The position numbers and the translations under genes were made by a program. Of a DNA stretch of 64,000 nt, positions 36,181 to 45,396 are shown in pieces; within the stretch, counting starts at the first letter, position 1; each line of letters starts with the position of its first letter. Under the pieces are notes generated by a model. That model had not been told where the DNA came from. It saw only the letters and a program-made list of their open reading frames with translations, and did no database searches. Source of the DNA: Actinomadura rupiterrae. GTDB taxonomy: Bacteria > Actinomycetota > Actinomycetes > Streptosporangiales > Streptosporangiaceae. The stretch covers positions 62,001 through 126,000 of the forward strand of contig NZ_JAMZEA010000013.1 in the NCBI RefSeq assembly GCF_024172125.1, in the 5' to 3' direction.

Positions 36181-36243
36181 GATAGATTTGCCTATCCAAT
36201 CCTAGCGGCCTAGGGTGGCACTGCAAGATAGAGTCTTCTATCT
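36181..36243. promoter_or_regulatory. Inverted repeats between TetR and DHA2 exporter genes
   Basis: AGATAGA-N4-TCTATCT (36226-36243) is perfect and lies just before the exporter's AAGGAGG. GATAG-N6-CTATC (36181-36196) is a second copy near the TetR start. The shared GATAG core makes these strong operator candidates. Confidence 0.8.
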
Positions 36244-36254
36244 AAGGAGGATCG

Positions 36255-37721
36255 GTGCACGCCACCACCGCCAAGCCACCACCGCCGCCCGCCGCATCCG
36301 GACGCGTCGACCCCGCCGTCCGGCGGCTGACCATCACCCTGATCATCGGGGCGCTCGCCGTCATCTTCGACACCACGATCATGAGCGTCGCCACCGGCGG
36401 CCTCGCCGGACGGCTCCACACCTCGCTCACCACCGCCCAGTGGGTGACGACCGCCTACCTGCTGGCCCTGTCGGCCGCGATGCCGACGCTCGGGTGGGCC
36501 CAGGCCGTCCTCGGCGGCAAGCGCCTGTGGATCACCGCGCTGGGCCTGTTCTTCCTCGGGTCGCTGCTGTGCGCGGCGGCGTGGGACATCCGGAGCCTGA
36601 TCGCCTTCCGGGTCGTCCAGGGCGTCGGCGGCGGCATCATGATGGTGCTGATGACCACGCTGATCATGCAGGCGGCGCAGGGCCGCGACATCGGCCGGGT
36701 CATGTCCCTGATCACCGTGCCGACCGCCCTGGGCCCGGTCCTCGGACCGGTGCTGGGCGGCGTCCTGCTGCACCTGGGCGACTGGCGCTGGATCTTCCTG
36801 TTCAACATCCCGTTCTGCCTGCTCGGCGGCTACCTGGCCTGGCGCGACCTGCCCGCCGACCAGTCCCGCCCCGTTCCCCGTCCCCGCCTGGACGCGGTGG
36901 GCATGCTCCTGCTGTCCCCCGGCCTGGCCGCCGTCATCTACGGCCTCACCCAGCTCGCCGGACCCGGCGGCTCGACCGCCCTCACGGTCGCGCTGCCCCT
37001 GGCCGGCGGCCTTGCCCTGCTCCTCGGCTACGTCTGGTGGGCGCTACGCCGCGGCCCCCGCGCGATGCTCGACCTCCGGCTCCTGCGCCACCGCTCCCTG
37101 GCCTCGTCCTCGGCGCTGGTGTTCCTGTCCGGCGCCGCCCTGTACGGGACGATGCTGCTGCTGCCGCTGTACTGGCAGCAGGTCCGCGGCCAATCCGCCC
37201 TGGACGCCGCACTGCTGCTCATCCCCCAAGGCGTCGGCACGCTGCTGTCCCGCACGCTGGCCGGACGGTACATGGACCGCTTCGGATCCCGTCCGGTCGC
37301 CCTCGTCTCCCTGGCCGCCGCCCTGGCCGCGACCGTCCCGTTCGGCTTCATCACCGCCTCCACCAGCGACCTGATGCTGATGGCCGTGCTGTTCGTGCGC
37401 GGCCTCGGACTGGGCGCCGCCATGATCGCCATCATGGGGGCCGCGTTCGTCGGCCTCGGACGCGAGCAGATCCCCGCCGCCTCCAGCATCAGCCGCGTCA
37501 CCCAGCAGGTCGGCGGTTCGGTGGGCGTCGCGGTCCTGGTCATGATCCTGCAGCGCGCCTCGTCCGGGGCCCACTCCCCCGCCGCGCTCGCCTCCGGCTT
37601 CGCCGACGCCTTCTGGTGGTCAGCCGCCTTCACCGCCGCGGCCATCCCCCTCTGCCTCCTCCTCCCCGGCCGCCCCAACCCCCAGCCCACCACGCCCACC
37701 GATGAACACCCCCCAGCCTGA
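36255..37721 (+). CDS. MFS multidrug exporter, DHA2 family (14 helices)
   Basis: A 488-residue membrane protein with about 14 transmembrane helices. FDTTIMSVATGGLAG near the N-terminus is DHA2 motif D1-like, FRVVQGVGGGIMM follows, and GPVLGPVLGGVLL is antiporter motif C. It exports drugs or metabolites using the proton gradient. It starts at GTG immediately after AAGGAGG and overlaps the operator region of the divergent TetR. Confidence 0.92.
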   Translation: MHATTAKPPPPPAASGRVDPAVRRLTITLIIGALAVIFDTTIMSVATGGLAGRLHTSLTTAQWVTTAYLLALSAAMPTLGWAQAVLGGKRLWITALGLFFLGSLLCAAAWDIRSLIAFRVVQGVGGGIMMVLMTTLIMQAAQGRDIGRVMSLITVPTALGPVLGPVLGGVLLHLGDWRWIFLFNIPFCLLGGYLAWRDLPADQSRPVPRPRLDAVGMLLLSPGLAAVIYGLTQLAGPGGSTALTVALPLAGGLALLLGYVWWALRRGPRAMLDLRLLRHRSLASSSALVFLSGAALYGTMLLLPLYWQQVRGQSALDAALLLIPQGVGTLLSRTLAGRYMDRFGSRPVALVSLAAALAATVPFGFITASTSDLMLMAVLFVRGLGLGAAMIAIMGAAFVGLGREQIPAASSISRVTQQVGGSVGVAVLVMILQRASSGAHSPAALASGFADAFWWSAAFTAAAIPLCLLLPGRPNPQPTTPTDEHPPA

Positions 37722-37784
37722 CCAGTCGGACAAGCCCCTGGGGCGAGGGAGCGGCCTTGACCGGGCGAGGGGCGACTGTTTGAC

Positions 37785-37805
37785 TCTCGGACGAGTGATC
37801 CGAGA
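37785..37805. promoter_or_regulatory. Perfect inverted repeat upstream of the hydrolase gene
   Basis: TCTCGGA-N7-TCCGAGA lies 66 bases before the alpha/beta hydrolase start. No regulator gene is adjacent that would clearly bind it. Confidence 0.45.
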
Positions 37806-37870
37806 AAGCAGCCTGAGCAGCGCGGACGCCGTCCCGTCCGTCCAATCCGACGCATGACCCAGGTACGCAG

Positions 37871-38821
37871 ATGCCCTCGCTTCGCGACTTCCCCGCCCCG
37901 CCGCACCCGGCCGAACCCGGTGGCACGGTCGTGGTCGTGCCGGGCCGGGGCGTCGCGCCGGACTGGTACCGGTGGATCGCCGAGGCGGCCGTGTCGGCGG
38001 GGTGGGACGCCACGCTGGTGACCGGCCTCTACGACGAGGACGACGACGATCGCGGCGGACCTCGCGCCTATCGGACGGTCACCGATCTGGTTCGCGCGGC
38101 CGGACTGCCCGACGACCGGCTTCTGGTCGCGGTCGGGCACTCCACCGGCGCACGCGTCGCCCTCCACCTGGGCCGGGCCCTGCCGGTCGCCGGGATCGCC
38201 GCACTGTGCCCGATCGCCGACTTCGCCGACCACGTCCAACGCGCCCGCGCGTTCCTCCCCGACTACACCGACCAGGTCATCGCCGCCCTCGGCGCACCCG
38301 ACCTGAGCCACGCCCCCTACCGCGACCGCTCCCCTATCACCTGGCTGGACGAGTTGGACGCCGCGCTGCTCCTGGTGGGGTGCGAGCACGACCGGGTGTG
38401 CCCGCCCTACCAGACCGAAGCGCTGCGCAAGGCTGCATCCGCGCTGGGACTGCCAGTCCGATGCGAGATCGTCCCGCGGGCCGGGCATTTCTTCGAGACG
38501 TCCGCGGCGACCACCAGCGTCCGGGCCGAGGTGTCGGCCCTGCTCATCGACTGGCTCGGCGACCTCACCGATGGGCCACGCATTCGAATGCGCAACTCCG
38601 CGCCACTGCTCGGGAGCCATGTACGAGGGCGTCCCGAGCACCTGGCCTTGCGCGGTCAGCGTGGACGCCTCGGCCAACCGGGCGATGCCGAAATCAAGGA
38701 TCTTCGCCCGGCCGTCCACGACCATGATGTTCGCCGGCTTGATGTCCCGGTGGACGACGGCCCGGGCGTGTGCGTGCGCCAGCGCCTCCGCTACGCCGAC
38801 CGCCAGATACCGCGCGCGTGA
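37871..38821 (+). CDS. Alpha/beta hydrolase with foreign C-terminal tail
   Basis: A 316-residue reading frame whose first ~235 residues look like an alpha/beta hydrolase: VVVVPGRG, then GHSTGARVALHLG with the nucleophile Ser, LLVGCEHDRV with the Asp and RAGHFFE with the His. A normal family member would end near LLIDWLGDL. From about 38575 the frame continues for ~80 codons antisense to a truncated Ser/Thr kinase, so the tail is probably random sequence acquired at a deletion or rearrangement junction. The enzyme core looks intact. Confidence 0.75.
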   Translation: MPSLRDFPAPPHPAEPGGTVVVVPGRGVAPDWYRWIAEAAVSAGWDATLVTGLYDEDDDDRGGPRAYRTVTDLVRAAGLPDDRLLVAVGHSTGARVALHLGRALPVAGIAALCPIADFADHVQRARAFLPDYTDQVIAALGAPDLSHAPYRDRSPITWLDELDAALLLVGCEHDRVCPPYQTEALRKAASALGLPVRCEIVPRAGHFFETSAATTSVRAEVSALLIDWLGDLTDGPRIRMRNSAPLLGSHVRGRPEHLALRGQRGRLGQPGDAEIKDLRPAVHDHDVRRLDVPVDDGPGVCVRQRLRYADRQIPRA

Positions 38822-39142
38822 CCAGGGCATGCCGCCGGCGAACCGTCCTGAGATCAGCGTGCCGACATCGACGCCGTGCAGCAGCTCCATCACAAGGAAC
38901 GGCGCACCTTGCTGCTCGGCGACATCGTGCACGACCGCGATCCCGGGATGCTGGAGCGACGCCGCCGCCCTGGCCTCCCTGATCAACCGGGCCGACCGCT
39001 CCGGCGACGCCTCCGCCCACACCGACATGATCTTGACGGCGACGGAACGTCCCAGGCGCTGGTCGCGGGCCCGCCACACCTCCCCACGGCGACAGGCCCC
39101 AACCAAGAAGCCTTGGCGGGCCGCGATCCGAAACGTCGCCGT
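38582..39142 (-). pseudogene. Ser/Thr protein kinase fragment
   Basis: The leftward frame encodes subdomains I to VIII of a Hanks-type kinase: EVWRARDQRLGRSVAVKIM with the Lys, HRDIKPANIM as the catalytic loop, DFGIAR, and GTPSYMAPEQ. The Gly-rich loop is degenerate (GACRRGEVW), no start codon with a ribosome site is seen, and the frame loses similarity right after APEQWRG. The C-terminal lobe and any sensor domain are deleted. Confidence 0.8.
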
Positions 39143-39219
39143 GTGCAGGTGTCGTGGACGCCGGGGGGTTCCGGCTGCGGGTGGGGTGAGGTGCTCGGTC
39201 GCTCCGATTCCCCGGTCGG

Positions 39220-39789
39220 CTACGTCCAGGCGGGGTCGCGGCCGGTCAGGCCGAGGATGCGGTCCAAGGCGGGGGCGTCGTCCGGCACGGCGACCTGTGG
39301 TCCGTACATGCCCATCTCCCGCCCCTGCTCCACGCTGGCGAGCACTCTGCCGTGCAGATGCGCCAGCAGGTCGGCGGGCAGTTCCAGCCGCTGCCCGGTC
39401 GCGACCGCCAGGTCCCAGGCGTGCAGGGCCAGCTCGCCGGTGATCATGTCGCCCAGGACGGGCGCGGGCAGCGTCTGCGGTGTGCCCATGTCCGTCTCGC
39501 CCTCCCAGGCGCTCGGCGGCGCCCAGGACGAGGTGATGTCGTCCAGCAGGGCGAGCAGGCGGCCGCGCCAGTCGTCGTCCGCCAGGTTCGCCTCGGACTC
39601 GCTGGCCGCCGGTTGCGGGACCGACTCCTTGCGGCCGCCGCCGGCGAGCGACGGCCCCCAGAACAGCAGATGGTTGACCAGAGCCCGCACGTCGTACTCC
39701 GTGCACGGCGTCTTGTTGGCGAGCTGGTCGTCGTTGATGGCGCCGGCGACGGCAGCCAGGGCCTCGGCAGCGTTGGACAGATGTGACAT
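39220..39789 (-). CDS. TIGR03086-family metal-binding DinB-like protein
   Basis: A 189-residue four-helix-bundle protein. LANKTPCTEYDVRALVNHLL near residue 22 and ELALHAWDLAVATGQ near residue 125 are signatures of the mycothiol maleylpyruvate isomerase N-terminal/TIGR03086 group, with metal-ligand His in each. It probably catalyses a mycothiol-dependent or metal-dependent detoxification step. It is divergent from an AraC-family gene, with only 63 bases between starts, so that gene may control it. Confidence 0.88.
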   Translation of the reverse strand: MSHLSNAAEALAAVAGAINDDQLANKTPCTEYDVRALVNHLLFWGPSLAGGGRKESVPQPAASESEANLADDDWRGRLLALLDDITSSWAPPSAWEGETDMGTPQTLPAPVLGDMITGELALHAWDLAVATGQRLELPADLLAHLHGRVLASVEQGREMGMYGPQVAVPDDAPALDRILGLTGRDPAWT

Positions 39790-39852
39790 GGCAGAGACGC
39801 TAGGCGTCCCGTGCCGCGAGGGATTGAACAAAGGCGACATACACTTCGCCGC

Positions 39853-40596
39853 GTGGAGCGGGACGTTCGTGAACTGCGCGGTGCGTGGACGAGGTACCAG
39901 CGCCACACCTTCCACGACCCGTCCCCGGCGCTCGCGCCCTGGGTGGAGCGGTACTGGGAGGCCCGCTGGGACTACGCCGAGCCCTACCGGCAGAAGATCG
40001 TGCCCTACCCCAAGGTGCACCTGTCGTTCAGCAGCGACCGCGCGGACGTCAACGGCGTGTGCAGCGGCTATCAGATCAAGGTCCTGGAGGGCCGTGGCCA
40101 CGTCTTCGGCGTCGCGTTCCGTCCGGGCTGCTTCCGCCCGCTCCTCGGCGCCTCCGTCTCGACGATCACCGACCGCGTCGTCCCGGCGGCCGAGGTGTTC
40201 GGCCCGGACCTGCCCACCACGCTCGACGTGCCGGCCGTGGAGGCGTTCCTGCTGCAACACCTGCCCGAGGACGACCCCCGGGCACGCCAGGCGGCGGCCG
40301 CGGTCGAGCTGATCGCCAAAGACAAGGCCGTGACCAGGGTCGAACACCTCGCCGGCGAGCTCAGGCTGAGCATGCGGGGGCTGCAACGGCTGTTCGCCGA
40401 GTACGTCGGCATCGGACCCAAATGGGTGATCCGCCGCTACCGCCTGCACGAGGTGACCGCGCGCATGGCCACCGGCGGAGCGATCGACTGGGCCGCCCTG
40501 GCGGCCGACCTCGGCTACGCCGACCAGGGCCACTTCATCCGCGACTTCAAAGCCATCTTCGGCGAACCACCCACCTGGTACGCCAAGCGCTATTAA
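39853..40596 (+). CDS. AraC-family transcriptional regulator (DUF6597-like N-terminus)
   Basis: A 247-residue protein starting at GTG. The N-terminal half, with LAPWVERYWEARWD and VAFRPGCFRPLLG, is the DUF6597 sensor-like domain. The C-terminal half has SMRGLQRLFAEYVGIGPKWV and LGYADQGHFIRDFKAIFG, the two AraC helix-turn-helix elements. It is divergent from the DinB-like gene and probably regulates it. Confidence 0.9.
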   Translation: MERDVRELRGAWTRYQRHTFHDPSPALAPWVERYWEARWDYAEPYRQKIVPYPKVHLSFSSDRADVNGVCSGYQIKVLEGRGHVFGVAFRPGCFRPLLGASVSTITDRVVPAAEVFGPDLPTTLDVPAVEAFLLQHLPEDDPRARQAAAAVELIAKDKAVTRVEHLAGELRLSMRGLQRLFAEYVGIGPKWVIRRYRLHEVTARMATGGAIDWAALAADLGYADQGHFIRDFKAIFGEPPTWYAKRY

Positions 40597-40722
40597 CCCG
40601 CCCCATCGGATTCGGGAGTGGGGCGCGTCCCGGCGAAGAAGCGCCCACCGTGCAGATCGGGCCACGCCGAACGCGCCCGCACCCGCAGCAAATTCGGGGG
40701 AGGGCGGCGACGCCAGGACGGG

Positions 40723-41100
40723 TTAGGAGGCGAGGGGCTTCATGTCGCCTGCGAAGACGATGACCTGGTCGATGAGGTTCCGGCGCAGGTGGACGACGTC
40801 GGTTCCGGCCAGGCGAGGGCCTCCTTCAGGGGTGGTGAAGGCCCACTGGTACCGGGCCCATTCGTCGGGCATGTCCACCGCTGAACAGCGCATCATCGTG
40901 CCGGTCCCCGCCGGGTGACGTCGCAGGTCCAGGACGAACCGCGCGACCGCACCGATTCCTTCGCTGCGTCCCAGCGGCCCCCAGAAGACCACGTCCGAGG
41001 TGAGGGCCTGGGAGAGCAGGGCGGCCACCGAGTCGTCGTCCGAGGCGTTGAACGCGGAGATGAACGTGTCGATCGCCGAGCGTGCGGTCTCTTCCTGCAT
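40723..41100 (-). CDS. SnoaL-like/NTF2-fold protein
   Basis: A 125-residue protein with an N-terminal helix pair (SAIDTFISAFNASDDDSVAALL) and a curved sheet ending AGTDVVHLRRNLIDQVIVFAGD. This is the SnoaL/NTF2-like cone fold found in cyclases, isomerases and many small enzymes. The ATG at 41100 gives a normal family length. It is downstream of the hydrolase gene on the same strand. Confidence 0.8.
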   Translation of the reverse strand: MQEETARSAIDTFISAFNASDDDSVAALLSQALTSDVVFWGPLGRSEGIGAVARFVLDLRRHPAGTGTMMRCSAVDMPDEWARYQWAFTTPEGGPRLAGTDVVHLRRNLIDQVIVFAGDMKPLAS

Positions 41101-41191
41101 GCCCCAGTAATACCAGCCGTGTCGCGTGCGCTCGTCCCGCAAGCCGCCTTCCGGGGGCTGTCCGGTGAGGGCTGTGAGCACCTGGTCCGGC

Positions 41192-41974
41192 TCAGCTAGA
41201 TCGTTCGGGAGTTCCAGGTGTCGGGGAGTCGTCGAGGCTGAGGGCGAAGCCCTGCGGGTTGTCGACCATGACGTTGTGTCCGGCATCGGGAACGGTGACG
41301 ACCTGCACGCCCGCGGCCTCCAGTTCCGTCCGGCCTTCGAGGGGTTGGGACAGGGATCCGACCAGGAACGTGCGCGGAATCGTCAGCTCCATGAGCAGCT
41401 TTCTGGCGGACGGGCTGGTCCCGGCGCGCAGGCCGTACGCGCTGCGGTGCAGGGCGACGGGGTCGGCCAGGCGCATGGTCGCGGCCCAGAACGGACCGAC
41501 CCGCTCAAGGATCTGCGCCATCCCGCCCTCGGCGAACTCGGCCTCGGTGAAGCTGGTGATGCCGGTCGTGCCGGGTGCGGGCGGCGGCACCGGGTCCAGA
41601 GGCGCCTCGATCAACACCAGCCGCGACACGAGATCCGGTCGCCGGACGGCCAGCACGATCGCCACGGCGCCGCCCATGCTGTGCCCGATGACCTCTGCCG
41701 CACCGACGCCCGCGGCGTCCAGCGCCCTTGCCAGCGCGTCGGCGTGGTCCTCCAGCCCGTAGCCGAAACCGGTCGGCCGATCGCTGAGCCCGAACCCGAG
41801 CAGGTCCATCATCAACGTCCGCCGCCGAGCCACGGACGGCAGGGTCATCGCGTGCGTGAAGTACGCCGCCGCCTGTGCCCCGGCGCCGTGGACGCACACC
41901 CGCACCGGTTCGTCGCCCGCGATCTCGACCCACCGGATCTTCGCGCCGTCCGGCCCGGCAACCGCGTCCTTCAT
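41192..41974 (-). CDS. Alpha/beta hydrolase
   Basis: A 260-residue protein. VHGAGAQAA is the oxyanion loop, VIGHSMGGAVAI carries the nucleophile Ser, and VTVPDAGHNVMVDNP the catalytic His. Similarity is to the general fold-family hydrolases acting on small esters or haloalkanes. GAGGGAG is well placed before the ATG. The SnoaL-like gene follows with 91 bases between. Confidence 0.9.
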   Translation of the reverse strand: MKDAVAGPDGAKIRWVEIAGDEPVRVCVHGAGAQAAAYFTHAMTLPSVARRRTLMMDLLGFGLSDRPTGFGYGLEDHADALARALDAAGVGAAEVIGHSMGGAVAIVLAVRRPDLVSRLVLIEAPLDPVPPPAPGTTGITSFTEAEFAEGGMAQILERVGPFWAATMRLADPVALHRSAYGLRAGTSPSARKLLMELTIPRTFLVGSLSQPLEGRTELEAAGVQVVTVPDAGHNVMVDNPQGFALSLDDSPTPGTPERSS

Positions 41975-42112
41975 GTTCTCCCTCACTGTGCGGCTGGGCG
42001 CCCGCCGGATTCCGGGCGCGCCAGATCCTATCGAGGTCGCGGTCCGGAACGACGGCACCCAGCCGTCCGCGGGGTGGGCGCGGGCGGGCGCGGCGAGGAC
42101 GGTGTTGCTGCT

Positions 42113-42128
42113 GGTAGTAAGTACTACC
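42113..42128. promoter_or_regulatory. Inverted repeat between hydrolase and helicase genes
   Basis: GGTAGT-AAGT-ACTACC is perfect and lies in the divergent promoter region, about 139 bases from the hydrolase start and 98 bases from the proposed helicase start. Confidence 0.45.
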
Positions 42129-42225
42129 GGCCGGCCGGCCGCATCCGTGCTCGCTGATCGGGCACTGATCGGCGGCTGGCAGGGTGGCTGAGGACTCCCC
42201 CACGACATCGACGATCAGGTTGAGA

Positions 42226-45200
42226 ATGTTCGCGTTGCATGCACTCTGGAGGGCGGATCATCGTCTCGCCCTTTGGGCTGAAGACGCACGTCCGCTCCCG
42301 GGGAAGCAGCCTCAGCTCGCACACCCGTTCGCCTGTTCCGCGGAGCAGGTCGGGCAGTTCCTGAGCGGAGCGGGTCTCTCCCTCGAATGGCTGGTGGACA
42401 CCAGGGCCCGTGAGGGGACGATCGAGCTGGTGCTTCCCTCCCATGCCGGAGCGCCCTTCCGGTCTCCCGAACTCACCGGCCCCTACGGCAAGGATCTCCC
42501 AACGGCGCATCCGCGCGGCGCGGTTGCACGCTCCCAATGGCGCGTTCCGGCACTGCTCTTCGAGCCCTCGGACGCCGCCCAGCTCCTCGGCGAGTTGCAC
42601 GCGCCGCGTCGCCCTTACCTTGCCACCGGCTCGGTGACGGACGACGAGCTCGACATCCCCTACGGAGCCTCGTTGCGCTGGCTCACCAACGTCCACGACC
42701 TGGCATGGAGGCTGGTCGGTCAAGGGCAGATCCTTCCCACGCTCGTCACCGCGGACGACGTAGGCCATTACGCCAGGTGGCGGCCGGCGCCCGATGCCGT
42801 CCGCAGGCAGGAGATCGCCGACCTGGCCGCCACGACCCCGCCGATCTGCCTGGCGGAGCCGACCGGCGGACGGCCCGGCCGCCACGCCGCCGAGCTGACC
42901 GCGGGCCTGCTGGAAGTGCTGGTGGACTGCGAGGCCCGGGCCATCCTCCAGGACCGTCCCGCGCTGCTGGGCGGAGGCCGACCGGCCGGCACGGCGGCGG
43001 AGCGCTGGCTCAAGGCGCTGGCTTCCAAGGACGGACGCATCGCCCCGCGCGACGCAACCGACTCGCCCGACGCGTCCGACGCAGCCGAGCCGTCCGACGC
43101 GGCGGAGATGCGGGCGCTTCAGGCCGGCCTGGCGGCCTGGCACATGTCCGACACTCCGGAGGACGAACGCCTGCGCCTGGGCTTCCGGCTGGCCGAGCCG
43201 CTTGGCGAGGGCCCCGATCACGATGACCGCTGGTCCCTGGAGCCGCTGGTGCAGGCGGCCGACGAGCCGTCCCTCCTGGTCACCGCCAGCGAGCTGTGGT
43301 CGAGGGGCCCGGCCCTCGCCGCGCTCCAGCGGAAGGTGGACGAGCCGCAGGAGCTTTTCCTCGCCCTCCTCGAACGCGCCTGCGAGATCCGTCCCGAGCT
43401 GAGGCGGCTGCTGCGGGCCCCGCGACCGGGCGCGGTCACCCTGAACCGCGCCGAGACCCTCACCTTCCTGAACGAGACCGCGCCGGTCCTGACCGCAGCG
43501 GGCTTCGAGGTGTACCTGCCCGCATGGTGGCAGCGGCCCGCGCGGGTCGGCCTGGCGCTGACGACCCGCTCGGCCCGGCCCGACGTCGTGCAGGGCCCGA
43601 GCCTGATCGACAAGAAGTCGATCGTGAACTTCGAGTGGCAGGTGGCGATCGGCGAACTCGCCTTGGACGAGCAGGAACTCGCCGACCTGGTGGCCGCCAA
43701 GAAGCCGCTGATCCGGTTGCGCGGCCGTTGGGTGCGGGTCGATCCGGCCCGGCTCGCCGCCGCAGCGGACTTCGTGGCACGTGAGGCAACGGGGACGATG
43801 CCTGCCAGACGCGTCGTCCGGACCGCGCTGGACCCCGAGGCCAGCGCAGGCGGCCTCCCGGTGACGCAAGTCCTCGCCGACGGACGCCTCGGCGACCTGC
43901 TGAACGGCGGGCAGGAACTGGACGAGGTCGTCCTGCCGGAGTGGTTCGGCACCACGCTCCGGCCCTACCAGGAGCGGGGCGTCGCCTGGCTGAGCCTGCT
44001 GTCCCAGCTCGGCCTGGGGGCCGTCCTCGCCGACGATATGGGGCTGGGCAAGGGGGTCCAGGTGCTGGGGCTGGTCGCAGCCGAACACCGGCAGCAGAAC
44101 GGGCCGACCCTGGTGATCTGCCCGCTGTCACTGGTGGACAACTGGCGCCGCGAGATCGAGAGGTTCACGCCGGCGCTGCGGGTGTACGTGCACCATGGCG
44201 TCGACCGGCGCTCGGGGGACGCCCTGCGCCAGGCCGTCACCAGCTCCGACATCGTGATCACCACCTACGCGGTCGTCCGGCTGGACGTCGAGGCGCTGCG
44301 CCGGATCGACTGGCTGCGGATCGTCGCCGACGAGGCCCAGCACATCAAGAACCGCAACAGCGAGCAGGCCAGAGCCGTCCGGGCGCTGCCCGCCGAGCAG
44401 CGCATCGCGCTGACCGGAACGCCCGTGGAGAACCGCCTGTCGGAGCTGCATTCCATTCTCGACTTCGCCAATCCCGGCCTCTTCGGATCGAGCGCCCGTT
44501 TCAAGGAGCATTACTCCCTCCCGATCGAGCAGACCGGCAGCCAGCGCGCGGCGGCCGCCCTGCGTCGGCATACCCGGCCGTTGATCCTGCGGCGGCTCAA
44601 GACCGATCCCGCGATCATCCAGGACCTTCCCAACAAGAGGGAGACGACGCTGACCTGCGGTCTCACCGCCGAACAGGCGACCCTCTACCGCGGGGTGGTG
44701 GCCGACATGCTCGACGCCGCCCGGCGACGCGACGGCATCGAACGGCGCGGCATCGTGCTGGCGAGCCTGAGCAAGCTCAAGCAGATCTGCAACCATCCGG
44801 CGCAATTCCTGAAGGAGGGCACCGGCGCCGGGTTCGCCCGCAGATCGGGCAAGGTGGCCCGCCTCGAAGAATTCCTGGAGGCGACGCTCGCCAAGGGAGA
44901 CAAGACGCTTTGCTTCACCCAGTTCGCCGAATTCGGGACCTTGCTTAAGGCGCATCTCACCGAGCGACTCGGTGAGGAGGTGCTTTTCCTGCACGGCGGA
45001 CTCGCCCGGCGCGCGCGTGAGCAGATGGTCGCCCGCTTCCAGGACCCGGACGGCCCGCGGGTCTTCGTCCTGTCCCTCAAGGCCGGCGGCACCGGCCTCA
45101 ACCTGACCGCCGCCAACCAGGTCGTCCATCTCGATCGGTGGTGGAACCCGGCGGTCGAGGAGCAGGCCACCGACCGGGCCTTCCGGATCGGCCAGCGCCG

Positions 45201-45396
45201 GGACGTCCAGGTCAGCAAGCTCGTCTGCGCGGGCACGGTGGAGGAGCGCATCGAGACGATGATCGAGACCAAACGCGCGCTCGCCGAAACGGCCGTCGGC
45301 ACCGGGGAGGACTGGCTGGCGGACCTGAGCCTGGACGCACTGCACGAACTGGTGGCGCTGCCCGCCGACGCCGGACGCGAGCAGGTGACCGCATGA
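42226..45396 (+). CDS. SNF2-family DEAD/DEAH-like helicase with altered Walker A
   Basis: A 1056-residue protein from the ATG at 42226, where MFALHALW aligns with the usual family start; an in-frame GTG at 42184 is possible. An N-terminal SNF2-associated region of about 550 residues precedes the motor. Motif I reads DDMGLGKG, with Gly610 replacing the conserved Thr. Motif II is DEAQ, then LTGTPVENRL, and the helicase C domain ends RAFRIGQRRDVQV. The family remodels DNA-protein complexes. The next gene, a SWIM protein, overlaps the stop by 4 bases. Confidence 0.9.
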   Translation: MFALHALWRADHRLALWAEDARPLPGKQPQLAHPFACSAEQVGQFLSGAGLSLEWLVDTRAREGTIELVLPSHAGAPFRSPELTGPYGKDLPTAHPRGAVARSQWRVPALLFEPSDAAQLLGELHAPRRPYLATGSVTDDELDIPYGASLRWLTNVHDLAWRLVGQGQILPTLVTADDVGHYARWRPAPDAVRRQEIADLAATTPPICLAEPTGGRPGRHAAELTAGLLEVLVDCEARAILQDRPALLGGGRPAGTAAERWLKALASKDGRIAPRDATDSPDASDAAEPSDAAEMRALQAGLAAWHMSDTPEDERLRLGFRLAEPLGEGPDHDDRWSLEPLVQAADEPSLLVTASELWSRGPALAALQRKVDEPQELFLALLERACEIRPELRRLLRAPRPGAVTLNRAETLTFLNETAPVLTAAGFEVYLPAWWQRPARVGLALTTRSARPDVVQGPSLIDKKSIVNFEWQVAIGELALDEQELADLVAAKKPLIRLRGRWVRVDPARLAAAADFVAREATGTMPARRVVRTALDPEASAGGLPVTQVLADGRLGDLLNGGQELDEVVLPEWFGTTLRPYQERGVAWLSLLSQLGLGAVLADDMGLGKGVQVLGLVAAEHRQQNGPTLVICPLSLVDNWRREIERFTPALRVYVHHGVDRRSGDALRQAVTSSDIVITTYAVVRLDVEALRRIDWLRIVADEAQHIKNRNSEQARAVRALPAEQRIALTGTPVENRLSELHSILDFANPGLFGSSARFKEHYSLPIEQTGSQRAAAALRRHTRPLILRRLKTDPAIIQDLPNKRETTLTCGLTAEQATLYRGVVADMLDAARRRDGIERRGIVLASLSKLKQICNHPAQFLKEGTGAGFARRSGKVARLEEFLEATLAKGDKTLCFTQFAEFGTLLKAHLTERLGEEVLFLHGGLARRAREQMVARFQDPDGPRVFVLSLKAGGTGLNLTAANQVVHLDRWWNPAVEEQATDRAFRIGQRRDVQVSKLVCAGTVEERIETMIETKRALAETAVGTGEDWLADLSLDALHELVALPADAGREQVTA

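Noticed and set aside
37028..39706. An 892-codon leftward frame across several genes
   Set aside because: Real similarity is confined to the kinase segment 38582-39142; the rest is antisense to the exporter, hydrolase and DinB-like genes.
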